Virus record (IMG/VR): IMGVR_UViG_3300002242_000610
Location: 207 to 23,268 of that record
Strand: one strand, 5' to 3'
Source of the DNA: a virus
Length of the DNA stretch: 23,062 bases
The notes under the pieces are model-generated. The model did no database searches, had not been told where the DNA came from, and saw only the letters and a list, made by a program, of their open reading frames with translations. Made by a program: the position numbers and the translations under genes. This document shows, piece after piece, positions 1 through 5,243 of this stretch. How positions within the stretch are numbered: position 1 is the first letter of the stretch; each line of letters begins with the position of its first letter.

Positions 1-186
1 AGGGTTGTATTTCGCATGGACATAAAACCCTTCATCAACCACACGCTGCCAGTCTTCTTCTGTCATCGGAAGCGGTGTCCGAAGGATTTCCTCTAGGACA
101 TTCAACGCCCCTATGACAGATCCCCCCTTCAAGTGTTTCATTGCATTCTTAATGCTCTCACGTTCTACTTCTATCTTAGTATTCAC
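1..186 (-). CDS. Partial small phage protein, C-terminus outside window
   Basis: The gene reads leftwards from a GTG at 184-186 and stays open to base 1, giving 62 residues beginning MNTKIEVERESIKNAMKHL. The GTG is chosen because a GAGGAGG ribosome binding site lies six bases upstream, inside the end of the preceding small gene, which it overlaps by 11 bases. The visible part is a charged, probably helical segment followed by LPMTEEDWQRVVDEGFYV. I see no known motif and do not recognise the family. It is the last visible member of the leftward early block. Confidence 0.6.
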   Translation of the reverse strand, partial: MNTKIEVERESIKNAMKHLKGGSVIGALNVLEEILRTPLPMTEEDWQRVVDEGFYVHAKYNP

Positions 187-307
187 ACTCAACCTCCTCA
201 TATTCAGCAAGCAATAGACGTAATTGCGCCCTTGCCTCTTTCTCATTGATCATTTCTGTGTCTAATTCAAATGAACTAGTTGATAGTCTATATTGAAAGC
301 TTGTCAT
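176..307 (-). CDS. 43-residue hypothetical phage protein
   Basis: This is a short ORF from ATG 305-307 to TAA 176-178. It begins MTSFQYRLSTSSFELD and continues into an acidic helix-like tail ending EYEEVECEY. A GAGGG sequence five bases before the ATG serves as ribosome binding site. The ATG follows the stop of the upstream HTH gene by one base, and the 3' end overlaps the next gene by 11 bases, so it sits as a translationally coupled link in an operon. The family is unknown. Its reality is supported by spacing and the ribosome binding site rather than by homology. Confidence 0.55.
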   Translation of the reverse strand: MTSFQYRLSTSSFELDTEMINEKEARAQLRLLLAEYEEVECEY

Positions 308-308
308 G

Positions 309-713
309 TTATCCCTCTATTCGCCTAATTGCTTTATATCCATCTGCTTTTGTCTTTGTACACATATTATCAATAGCCATAATAGCTCTCTCAAGCTCGT
401 TGCGTGGAATCCCTTCCTTCTCTTCTAAGCTCCTTTTGTACCTCTGTATATGCATATTGATAGTCTCAATAGTGAAAGGCTCTCTACTGGCTATCTGCGT
501 GCCTGTAAGCCCATCGTTATACTTCATCTTATACCATTTCTCAGCCATAGCTTCTGATACATATCTGCGCTGACCTGTACGAAGCCCATACTTAATAGCA
601 AGTCTGCTCACAGTAGCGATGCTTATGCCTAGCTTATCGGCAATGATTGGGTACTTAATACCATCTTTTGCCATAGCTAATAGTGTTATATCACGTTCTG
701 ATGTTGGCTTCAT
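309..713 (-). CDS. Helix-turn-helix phage protein, putative DNA-binding regulator
   Basis: A 134-residue protein. Residues about 10-45 form a resolvase/homeodomain-like helix-turn-helix: a first helix, then YPIIADKLGISIATVSRLAIKYG, where a short helix, a G-I turn and a T-V-S-R recognition helix are visible. The rest is charged and helical. An AAGGA ribosome binding site lies about seven bases upstream, and the ATG overlaps the TGA of the preceding 50-residue gene. The fold suggests sequence-specific DNA binding. It could be an early-gene regulator, or a small terminase-like or homing-associated HTH protein; the target is unknown. Function is inferred from the motif only. Confidence 0.7.
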   Translation of the reverse strand: MKPTSERDITLLAMAKDGIKYPIIADKLGISIATVSRLAIKYGLRTGQRRYVSEAMAEKWYKMKYNDGLTGTQIASREPFTIETINMHIQRYKRSLEEKEGIPRNELERAIMAIDNMCTKTKADGYKAIRRIEG

Positions 714-862
714 TTATTAAGTCCTTTTATTCTATACAGATTTACAAGAACAAAGTAGTCATCATCATTTAATGCTCTTGCGCCAGACGCATAAAATAAT
801 GCATGAAACGCATGGTTAATATCTTTTGAATGTGTAATTGCATTGAAATAAAACTTAAACAT
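710..862 (-). CDS. 50-residue hypothetical phage protein
   Basis: A short ORF beginning MFKFYFNAITHSKDINHAF and ending NLYRIKGLNK, with TGA overlapping the ATG of the next gene as ATGA. The start at 860-862 is preferred because AAGGAG lies five bases upstream. An in-frame ATG eight codons earlier has no such site. The sequence is rich in aromatic and aliphatic residues and may form a small alpha/beta domain. No family is recognised. The strong ribosome binding site and tight coupling to the HTH gene make it a likely real gene. Confidence 0.6.
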   Translation of the reverse strand: MFKFYFNAITHSKDINHAFHALFYASGARALNDDDYFVLVNLYRIKGLNK

Positions 863-878
863 AACCTCTCCTTGTTTT

Positions 879-1070
879 TTAGACATAGCTATCCACCCTT
901 ATCCTAGCTGGCATATAAACCAATGAGCACATATGGCGCTCTGCTAAGACTTGGGTGCCCTTATCTAGTGGCTCCTTACAGGTAGGTGCGATAGGTGGTA
1001 GATCGCTACAGTTCCTTTCAGCATCACGCACGACAACTGCTATCGAGACAAAGCGTTTCAACTGGTACAT
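879..1070 (-). CDS. Doubtful 63-residue cysteine-containing ORF
   Basis: The ORF runs from ATG 1068-1070 to TAA 879-881. It begins MYQLKRFVSIAVVVRDAERN and has a Pro-rich middle (DLPPIAPTC) and three cysteines. No good ribosome binding site is visible; an AAGGGT/ACCCTT hairpin sits directly before the ATG. Codon endings look more G+C-rich than in neighbouring genes. Its stop lies just upstream of the ribosome binding site of the next gene, which fits operon packing. The short hydrophobic stretch followed by Cys and Pro recalls small spanin-like proteins, but the match is too weak to name. It may be spurious. Confidence 0.33.
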   Translation of the reverse strand: MYQLKRFVSIAVVVRDAERNCSDLPPIAPTCKEPLDKGTQVLAERHMCSLVYMPARIRVDSYV

Positions 1071-1074
1071 CTTT

Positions 1075-1092
1075 AAGGGTTAATTCACCCTT
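1075..1092. repeat. Perfect 6-bp inverted repeat
   Basis: AAGGGT and ACCCTT are separated by TAATTC. On the minus strand the hairpin lies immediately before the ATG of the doubtful 63-residue ORF and would cover the ribosome binding region. On the plus strand it is followed by a loosely T-rich stretch. It could be an operator or a translation-control hairpin; the sequence alone does not say which. Confidence 0.4.
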
Positions 1093-1203
1093 TGCTAGTT
1101 TTGCTTTACTGACTGATTAGCCAGAAGGAGGATCTCACAAGAACCGAATTGTTGCTTTATGTAAACCATGAGCTACAATTTCGCAGCCGCCAAGCTACGA
1201 TTG

Positions 1204-1232
1204 CCCCATCTTAAACGGTGGGGTTTTCTTTT
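1204..1232 (+). terminator. Plus-strand intrinsic terminator
   Basis: CCCCATC pairs with GGTGGGG (seven pairs, one of them U-G) around a TTAAAC loop and is followed directly by TTTTCTTTT. The wobble pair becomes a C-A mismatch on the other strand and there is no T-run there, so the signal points rightwards. This is opposite to every gene for 10 kb around it. It implies a short plus-strand transcript or an insulator against antisense transcription. Confidence 0.65.
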
Positions 1233-1361
1233 GCAAACTATTTCACCAACACATAAGAATTACTTAGCGGTTGCATTACATGGATGAATAATGATCATGC
1301 CGAGCATGAATGAACATGACCTGCAACTACTACTACTCTATTACCATAACAAGAAGGGCAA

Positions 1362-1379
1362 AGCCTAGTTACCTAGGCT
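1362..1379 (-). terminator. Hairpin overlapping a stop codon, possible weak terminator
   Basis: AGCCTAG and CTAGGCT form a perfect 7-bp stem closed by GTAA (a GNRA-type tetraloop as read on the minus strand). The loop contains the TAA of the small zinc-motif gene. The downstream tract is TTTGCCCTTCTTGTT, which is T-rich but broken by C and G. It could be a weak terminator or an mRNA 3'-end stabiliser for the leftward transcript. Confidence 0.45.
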
Positions 1380-1548
1380 CAACGTCAACAAATCTTGCTG
1401 CATCAGCTTCCATCTGAATATCAATCTGTTGCTTACGATAATCTTCTGCTTCTGCTTCACAGCCATTACACACCCTTTGATATGGATCGTCATCATCAAT
1501 AACGAACTCCTTATAACAAATATCACATATACTGTATTCAGGTTCCAT
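1369..1548 (-). CDS. 59-residue protein with paired CxxC zinc motif
   Basis: A small ORF from ATG 1546-1548 to TAA 1369-1371. Cysteines C8-x2-C11 and C27-x2-C30 form a likely zinc ribbon separated by an Asp-rich loop; the rest is an acidic, Gln-rich helix ending DVEPR. An AAGGGAG ribosome binding site precedes the ATG and overlaps the end of the DUF932 gene. Small zinc ribbons of this kind are common in phage early operons and often bind nucleic acid or host proteins. The specific role is unknown. A hairpin covers its stop codon. Confidence 0.65.
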   Translation of the reverse strand: MEPEYSICDICYKEFVIDDDDPYQRVCNGCEAEAEDYRKQQIDIQMEADAARFVDVEPR

Positions 1549-1559
1549 AATCTACTCCC

Positions 1560-2498
1560 TTAACCAGCCAATGCTACAAGCGAATCAAATGCCTTCTGCT
1601 TACGCTTGGCTCCTTGTTGCATGATGGAATGCTTATGAGAAGCTTCCATGCTTCGTGAACGATTGTTGTGGTCAATGTCATATGTGAATGCATTGAGCAA
1701 GTTCCAGTAGTTATCACGATTCGATGATAACTCAGCACCAGCCGATGTTCGCATAAGCACCTTAATCTGTTCGTTGCGTTTTAACCAGCGGTCACGACTA
1801 CGTCCTTTTTCTTCTGGATAATCACCATACAACTCAATGAAGGCTCTGTTGTAATCACCATCAGTATTGATTGGGGTTTGTGATAAGTATTCAACCTTCT
1901 GCTCAAAGTCATCTGTTGCAGCAGACATTAGAGACAAGCGCGTGTCCATTTCTTTAGGCTTAAACTCTGAGGAATGCCGCACGTTCATGTACAGATTTGC
2001 CTGCTTAACAGCTAAGTTCAATGCATTCATACATGCACAACGCATGGTTGATAAGAACGTATGTGTTGCTGCTGAACCATCAGTCGAAGTTACGAAGTAC
2101 ATGTAATAGTCAATCAAATCATTTCCATTAAGATTGAATGATTGATGAATATCAGCACGCCCCCAAATAACCTTACCATCACCGTATGTGCCAAGGCGAT
2201 CCATTTCAAAGCCGTACTTATCCACTGCAATCTGGAATGTATCTAGCATGGTTGATGGTTGAACTACTTGGTATCTATCTGATACAACACCAAGCACTGT
2301 ACCTGTCTCAGAATTGATAAGGGCTTTCTTCCCTTCAATTGGCTTAGCCTTTGACTTCCAAAAGCTATCCTTCTCAATATAGGCAAGCTCTCGTTCTTCA
2401 ACCTGCCAGTTAAGATTAGCCTTATCAGCCCATTCATCTGAATTATGAATGTTGCTTACATTAGTTCCCATGTTTGTTGCTAATTTTCTAATAGCCAT
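1560..2498 (-). CDS. DUF932 phage/plasmid-like protein
   Basis: A 312-residue protein matching, from memory, the DUF932 (phage/plasmid-like TIGR03299) family. The typical N-terminal region is visible (NWQVEERELAYI, then ALINSETGTVLGVVSDRYQVVQP), followed by the conserved core with IWGRADI, STDGSAATHTFLSTMRCACMN and a helical, basic C-terminal half. The family is widespread in phages and plasmids near replication and recombination genes, but its biochemical function is not established. An AAAGGAG ribosome binding site supports the start. It follows the small zinc gene at 2522-2830 in the same direction. Confidence 0.85.
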   Translation of the reverse strand: MAIRKLATNMGTNVSNIHNSDEWADKANLNWQVEERELAYIEKDSFWKSKAKPIEGKKALINSETGTVLGVVSDRYQVVQPSTMLDTFQIAVDKYGFEMDRLGTYGDGKVIWGRADIHQSFNLNGNDLIDYYMYFVTSTDGSAATHTFLSTMRCACMNALNLAVKQANLYMNVRHSSEFKPKEMDTRLSLMSAATDDFEQKVEYLSQTPINTDGDYNRAFIELYGDYPEEKGRSRDRWLKRNEQIKVLMRTSAGAELSSNRDNYWNLLNAFTYDIDHNNRSRSMEASHKHSIMQQGAKRKQKAFDSLVALAG

Positions 2499-2521
2499 TT
2501 CCCACTCCTTTTACTCGTTAT

Positions 2522-2830
2522 TTATTCCTTGTTGACTGCACGCATGATTGAAATCATTTCACGAAGGTTGTTCTTAGACTGTAATCCAAATGCTGTTAGC
2601 TTCATGTCAGGATGCTGTGATGACATTGGTAACATCTTCCATAGGAAATCAACTACCTTCTCATGGCTATTAACAGGCACTCGTTTTACGCCATTGGTTT
2701 CATCTAATGCTTTCTGCTTACATTGATCGCATAAGCCGCTATATGCTGGTACTATCTCAAAACAACCTTTAGATTCACAGATTGTGACTGATTCATCCAA
2801 TTCAACTTCGTACTCTTTTTGTTCTTCCAT
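2522..2830 (-). CDS. 102-residue protein with Cys4 zinc-binding motif
   Basis: I start this gene at ATG 2828-2830 (MEEQKEYEVELDESVTICE), which has GAGG eight bases upstream. A longer in-frame reading would run far into the HNH gene. The N-terminal part carries C18-x4-C23 and C34-x2-C37, a probable zinc knuckle. The C-terminal half (about 60-102) is helical and basic, ending MRAVNKE. The start lies four bases after the HNH stop, so translation is probably coupled. The family is not recognised; a nucleic-acid-binding accessory role is possible. Confidence 0.7.
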   Translation of the reverse strand: MEEQKEYEVELDESVTICESKGCFEIVPAYSGLCDQCKQKALDETNGVKRVPVNSHEKVVDFLWKMLPMSSQHPDMKLTAFGLQSKNNLREMISIMRAVNKE

Positions 2831-2834
2831 TATT

Positions 2835-3287
2835 TTATCCTCTATTGTTTTTTTCAGATTGTGTTTTTTCATGGTGACACTTTTTACATAAACATTGATA
2901 TGCAGATACATCTTCATCAGTGAGGTTGTGAAGAAACTTCAACACGTCCTCGTCACAATTAAACCTCCCTGCTGGAACAATGTGATCCATTTCAATTGCT
3001 GGTTTCCATAATGCTTCGCCTTTATCAGGTGAAACTACCCAATGATGTTCAGGGAACCATTGATTGCATATTGCACATTGATATTCCCATTTCACTAGCT
3101 TCCCTGTCTTGGTGGTGAATCCTGATTGATTCAATCGCCTTGCAGCTTCCTTAGCTTGTTTCATTGGAATCCAATAGCGGAAGGCATTACGAACATGTGA
3201 CCTTAATGTGCTCCAATACTTAGCCTCAGTCCATGTGCCGCCGTTACGTGGTCTTGGGACATTGTTCTTACGCTTTGCCTTAGCCAT
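2835..3287 (-). CDS. HNH endonuclease family protein
   Basis: A 150-residue protein when started at ATG 3285-3287, where it overlaps the upstream stop by eight bases. A longer start at 3326 would overlap by 47 bases. The N-terminus is very basic. Residues 71-139 hold the HNH fold: a zinc Cys pair C71-x2-C74, the core motif MDHIVPAGRF (D101-H102), an N in FLHNLTDED, and CLCKKCHHEKT with C134-x2-C137 and the final histidines. HNH proteins of this kind are metal-dependent DNA nucleases. In phages they may be free-standing homing enzymes or serve DNA processing; its place in a compact replication operon fits either. Confidence 0.85.
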   Translation of the reverse strand: MAKAKRKNNVPRPRNGGTWTEAKYWSTLRSHVRNAFRYWIPMKQAKEAARRLNQSGFTTKTGKLVKWEYQCAICNQWFPEHHWVVSPDKGEALWKPAIEMDHIVPAGRFNCDEDVLKFLHNLTDEDVSAYQCLCKKCHHEKTQSEKNNRG

Positions 3288-3555
3288 CTGATTGTGATGT
3301 TCCCATTTCACCTGCCAATGCAGCATAACCAGCCATATCTACGTAACTGTCAGTATGGTCAGGGCTATTCATTGATCGACATGTTTTTAATAATACCATC
3401 ATGGTAGCTACATTTACTGGTGTAACTTTGTGTTGAAGATAAACCGTCCACATATCAGCAATATGCTGAAAGCTTTCATAAGGATCTCCATATTCTTCTT
3501 CTCTATCCCCATTGATAAGCCTATCAGCTTTCTCTAAGATTTCCTCTCGTTTCAT
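3280..3555 (-). CDS. DUF6378 phage protein
   Basis: A 91-residue protein with the features I associate with DUF6378: INGDREEEYGDPYESFQHIADMW, then VATMMVLLKTCRSMNSPDH and a final DSYVDMAGYAALAGE. These conserved acidic residues on helices resemble the all-alpha NTP pyrophosphohydrolase layout, so a nucleotide-related role is possible but unproven. The ATG lies one base after the exonuclease stop, with AAGGAG inside that gene's end. The C-terminus overlaps the HNH start. Confidence 0.75.
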   Translation of the reverse strand: MKREEILEKADRLINGDREEEYGDPYESFQHIADMWTVYLQHKVTPVNVATMMVLLKTCRSMNSPDHTDSYVDMAGYAALAGEMGTSQSDG

Positions 3556-3556
3556 T

Positions 3557-4408
3557 TCACTCTCCTTTTATTGCATCATCAATTGAAATTTCTGGAACCC
3601 TTGGAAGGTTTGCCACATGTGTTAAGAATTTAGGGCCACTTGCGTATGCAAATGCTCTCAAGCCAGTTCCTCCGTTTATATCCCTGTAACAATGTTTCTT
3701 GAATTGACAATAACTGCACATCGTAGGCAGCTTCATATTGCCACTCTTTCCATCAGGAACAGGAACATCACAACGATCAGGTTCGTTTGATTCTTCCACC
3801 ATTTCTTTAACATGGATTGCTCTTGCACGCATATCAGGTAAATATGCATTCTGAGCCCTTGAGAAGCACATGTGACCCAACTGCTTATCCCAAACCAGCC
3901 AGCCAGCTACAGGCGCTCCCATGGCTTCTGAGTATGCAGCTAATTGAGCATAGTAACCGAATGCATCATTGTTATGCAATGTGCCTTCTTTGAACTTCTT
4001 GAATGAGAAGGACGAAGCAGATTTAACGTCATACAATTGTCCATCAATAAGGCAGTCGATATGACCCTTGATTCCCTCAAGCTCAACTTCCTTCTGTTCA
4101 TCTGTTACTTCATAACCTGCAAGCTCAACGAATGATAAATAAATCAATTCGATAATATCACCGAATAAGAACTTGAGTTTTACTTCTGGACGCAGTGATT
4201 CCTTTGGCGTGTCCTTGCGTACTGAATACCAAAGCTTTCTATCACCTTGCCCTAATGATGACAGACGCAGCTTATGCTCACGTTGAGGCTCCTCAAAACG
4301 CTCTTTCAGTGTCATGGCAATGTTATGCCCTAACTTCTGAGCCCATTCATCTGTGATCTCAGGTGGGTTGTCCATCATGGTATAAATATCTTTTACTATT
4401 TGATGCAT
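3557..4408 (-). CDS. Cas4/RecB-like PD-(D/E)XK exonuclease
   Basis: A 283-residue protein. The nuclease core is visible as FGDIIELIYL (about 82-91), GHIDCLIDGQLYDVKS with D118, D127 and K129 as the D...(D/E)xK triad, and Q155-x3-Y159. Cysteines C213, C231, C234 and C240 lie C-terminally and resemble the Fe-S cluster ligands of Cas4/AddB-type enzymes. Such phage nucleases probably resect DNA ends for recombination or replication; neighbours encoding SSB-like and helicase proteins agree. An AGGGAG site precedes the ATG, and the ATG overlaps the TAA of the interrupted small ORF upstream. No CRISPR array or cas1/cas2 is nearby, so it is not read as a CRISPR gene. Confidence 0.82.
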   Translation of the reverse strand: MHQIVKDIYTMMDNPPEITDEWAQKLGHNIAMTLKERFEEPQREHKLRLSSLGQGDRKLWYSVRKDTPKESLRPEVKLKFLFGDIIELIYLSFVELAGYEVTDEQKEVELEGIKGHIDCLIDGQLYDVKSASSFSFKKFKEGTLHNNDAFGYYAQLAAYSEAMGAPVAGWLVWDKQLGHMCFSRAQNAYLPDMRARAIHVKEMVEESNEPDRCDVPVPDGKSGNMKLPTMCSYCQFKKHCYRDINGGTGLRAFAYASGPKFLTHVANLPRVPEISIDDAIKGE

Positions 4409-4581
4409 TATCTTTTCTCCCTTGGTTTATTCTTACGGCTGATAGCTACAATAGGCCAGTTACTCACCCTATCTAAGTCGCATGCTACTGTGCTCTCTCA
4501 CGTATTCTCTACGAAGAATGTATGGCACTTGCCAGTGTCTTCAACCGTGTAAGCGTAGCTATCATGCGTAAGAATGAGCAT
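4408..4581 (-). pseudogene. Small ORF split by one in-frame TGA
   Basis: From ATG 4579-4581 the frame reads MLILTHDSYAYTVEDTGKC, then HTFFVENT, then TGA at 4498-4500. Without any frame change it continues ESTVACDLDRVSNW, PIVAISRKNKPREKR and TAA at 4408-4410, which overlaps the exonuclease ATG in the typical one-base way. Both halves look coding, so the intact product would be about 57 residues. Possibilities are a nonsense mutation, a sequencing error, or UGA readthrough. TGA is used as a normal stop elsewhere in the window and TGG is used for Trp, so a changed genetic code is not indicated. No strong ribosome binding site precedes the ATG. A GTG at 4465-4467 could start a 19-residue remnant. 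Confidence 0.45.
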
Positions 4582-4607
4582 ATTTAGTGTCGTACTCAGG
4601 ACTTAAT

Positions 4608-4654
4608 AAGCATGAGCCACTAGAAGTGGGGGAGGGAGGGTGTGACCCATGCTT
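4608..4654 (-). terminator. 13-bp RNA hairpin with C-rich loop
   Basis: On the minus strand AAGCATGGGTCAC pairs with GTGGCTCATGCTT over 13 bases with two G-U pairs. The loop is 21 bases and C-rich (complement of GGGGGAGGGAGGG). On the plus strand the two wobbles become A-C mismatches, so the structure favours the leftward transcript. TTATTAAG follows, giving only a weak U tract. It lies just after the SSB-like gene, so a terminator, RNase processing site or mRNA-stabilising element is likely. Confidence 0.5.
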
Positions 4655-4671
4655 AACTGGTTACACTACCT

Positions 4672-5205
4672 TTAGAAAGGAACCTTGTCTGATTTGGTTA
4701 GACCAATTTTATCTTGCAAGAAGTTTGGTAAAGAGTCAAACACTTCCTGATCAGGATTCTCCAAGTCAAAGTATTTAGGTGTATTAACCAATTCAGGAAC
4801 AGTCATGCCCTTCATTAGTTTAGAACTTCCAATCCATTTATCCTTCCCACCAGCAGTCTCACCAATTTCAATAAGCAATGCTTTACCAACCAAGTCCTTA
4901 AAGCTTTCAACTTCTTCCAGTTCCTTGGGTGTGTACAATGCATTTAATACCTTCATCAACAATGCATTCTTATTGGTTGACTTGGTAAATTCCTTGCCTA
5001 ACCAGCGCGGTTTATCTGTACCATCAATAGTGATAGTCTCTGTAGGTAATTCAAATTCAATCCATACCTTATCTTGGATTTTTGTTTCACCTTCAAATGT
5101 GTTTTCTTGTTCACCAAGGTCAATAACATTTACGATACGTGCTGGGTATGTGCCATCACCAATACGTTCAAAGTCCTTTCCTTTGAAGTCATCTAAAATT
5201 CCCAT
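4672..5205 (-). CDS. Putative phage single-strand DNA-binding-like protein
   Basis: A 177-residue protein beginning MGILDDFKGKDFERIGDGTY. The order is a short acidic/aromatic N-terminus, then beta-rich segments (YPARIVNVIDLGEQ, DKVWIEFELPTETI, WLGKEFTKSTN), a helical middle (LMKVLNALYTPKELEEVESF) and an acidic C-terminal region (YFDLENPDQEVFDSL). This layout resembles phage SSB-like or DUF669-type proteins found beside recombination nucleases and helicases. The assignment is by architecture and position, not by a diagnostic motif. AAGGAG precedes the ATG. A hairpin follows the gene. Confidence 0.5.
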   Translation of the reverse strand: MGILDDFKGKDFERIGDGTYPARIVNVIDLGEQENTFEGETKIQDKVWIEFELPTETITIDGTDKPRWLGKEFTKSTNKNALLMKVLNALYTPKELEEVESFKDLVGKALLIEIGETAGGKDKWIGSSKLMKGMTVPELVNTPKYFDLENPDQEVFDSLPNFLQDKIGLTKSDKVPF

Positions 5206-5243
5206 CTTTGTTCTCCTTATTTATGTCTCATATTGAGATTGTT

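Larger units (their letters stand above)
1071..1368. other. Gene-free gap within the leftward gene block
   Basis: I find no convincing ORF on either strand across these roughly 300 bases. The gap holds a perfect 6-bp hairpin at 1075-1092, a sequence on the plus strand with several self-complementary blocks (about 1130-1200), a plus-strand intrinsic terminator at 1204-1232, and three spaced CATG tetramers at about 1298-1318. The minus-strand genes to its left probably need either readthrough or a promoter from within this gap. No clean promoter with both boxes was visible on the minus strand. Confidence 0.6.

Noticed and set aside
280-573. Plus-strand ORF of 97 codons
   Set aside because: It lies antisense to the HTH gene, lacks a ribosome binding site and has a leucine/serine-rich shadow composition.
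1130-1232. tRNA or tmRNA-like gene
   Set aside because: No cloverleaf with a proper acceptor stem, T-loop GTTCRA motif and anticodon arm could be drawn on either strand.
3557-4408. CRISPR-Cas locus
   Set aside because: Only the nuclease resembles Cas4; no repeat-spacer array or cas1/cas2 was seen.
4408-4581. Alternative genetic code with UGA as Trp
   Set aside because: Several well-supported genes end in TGA with normal overlaps, and Trp is regularly encoded by TGG.
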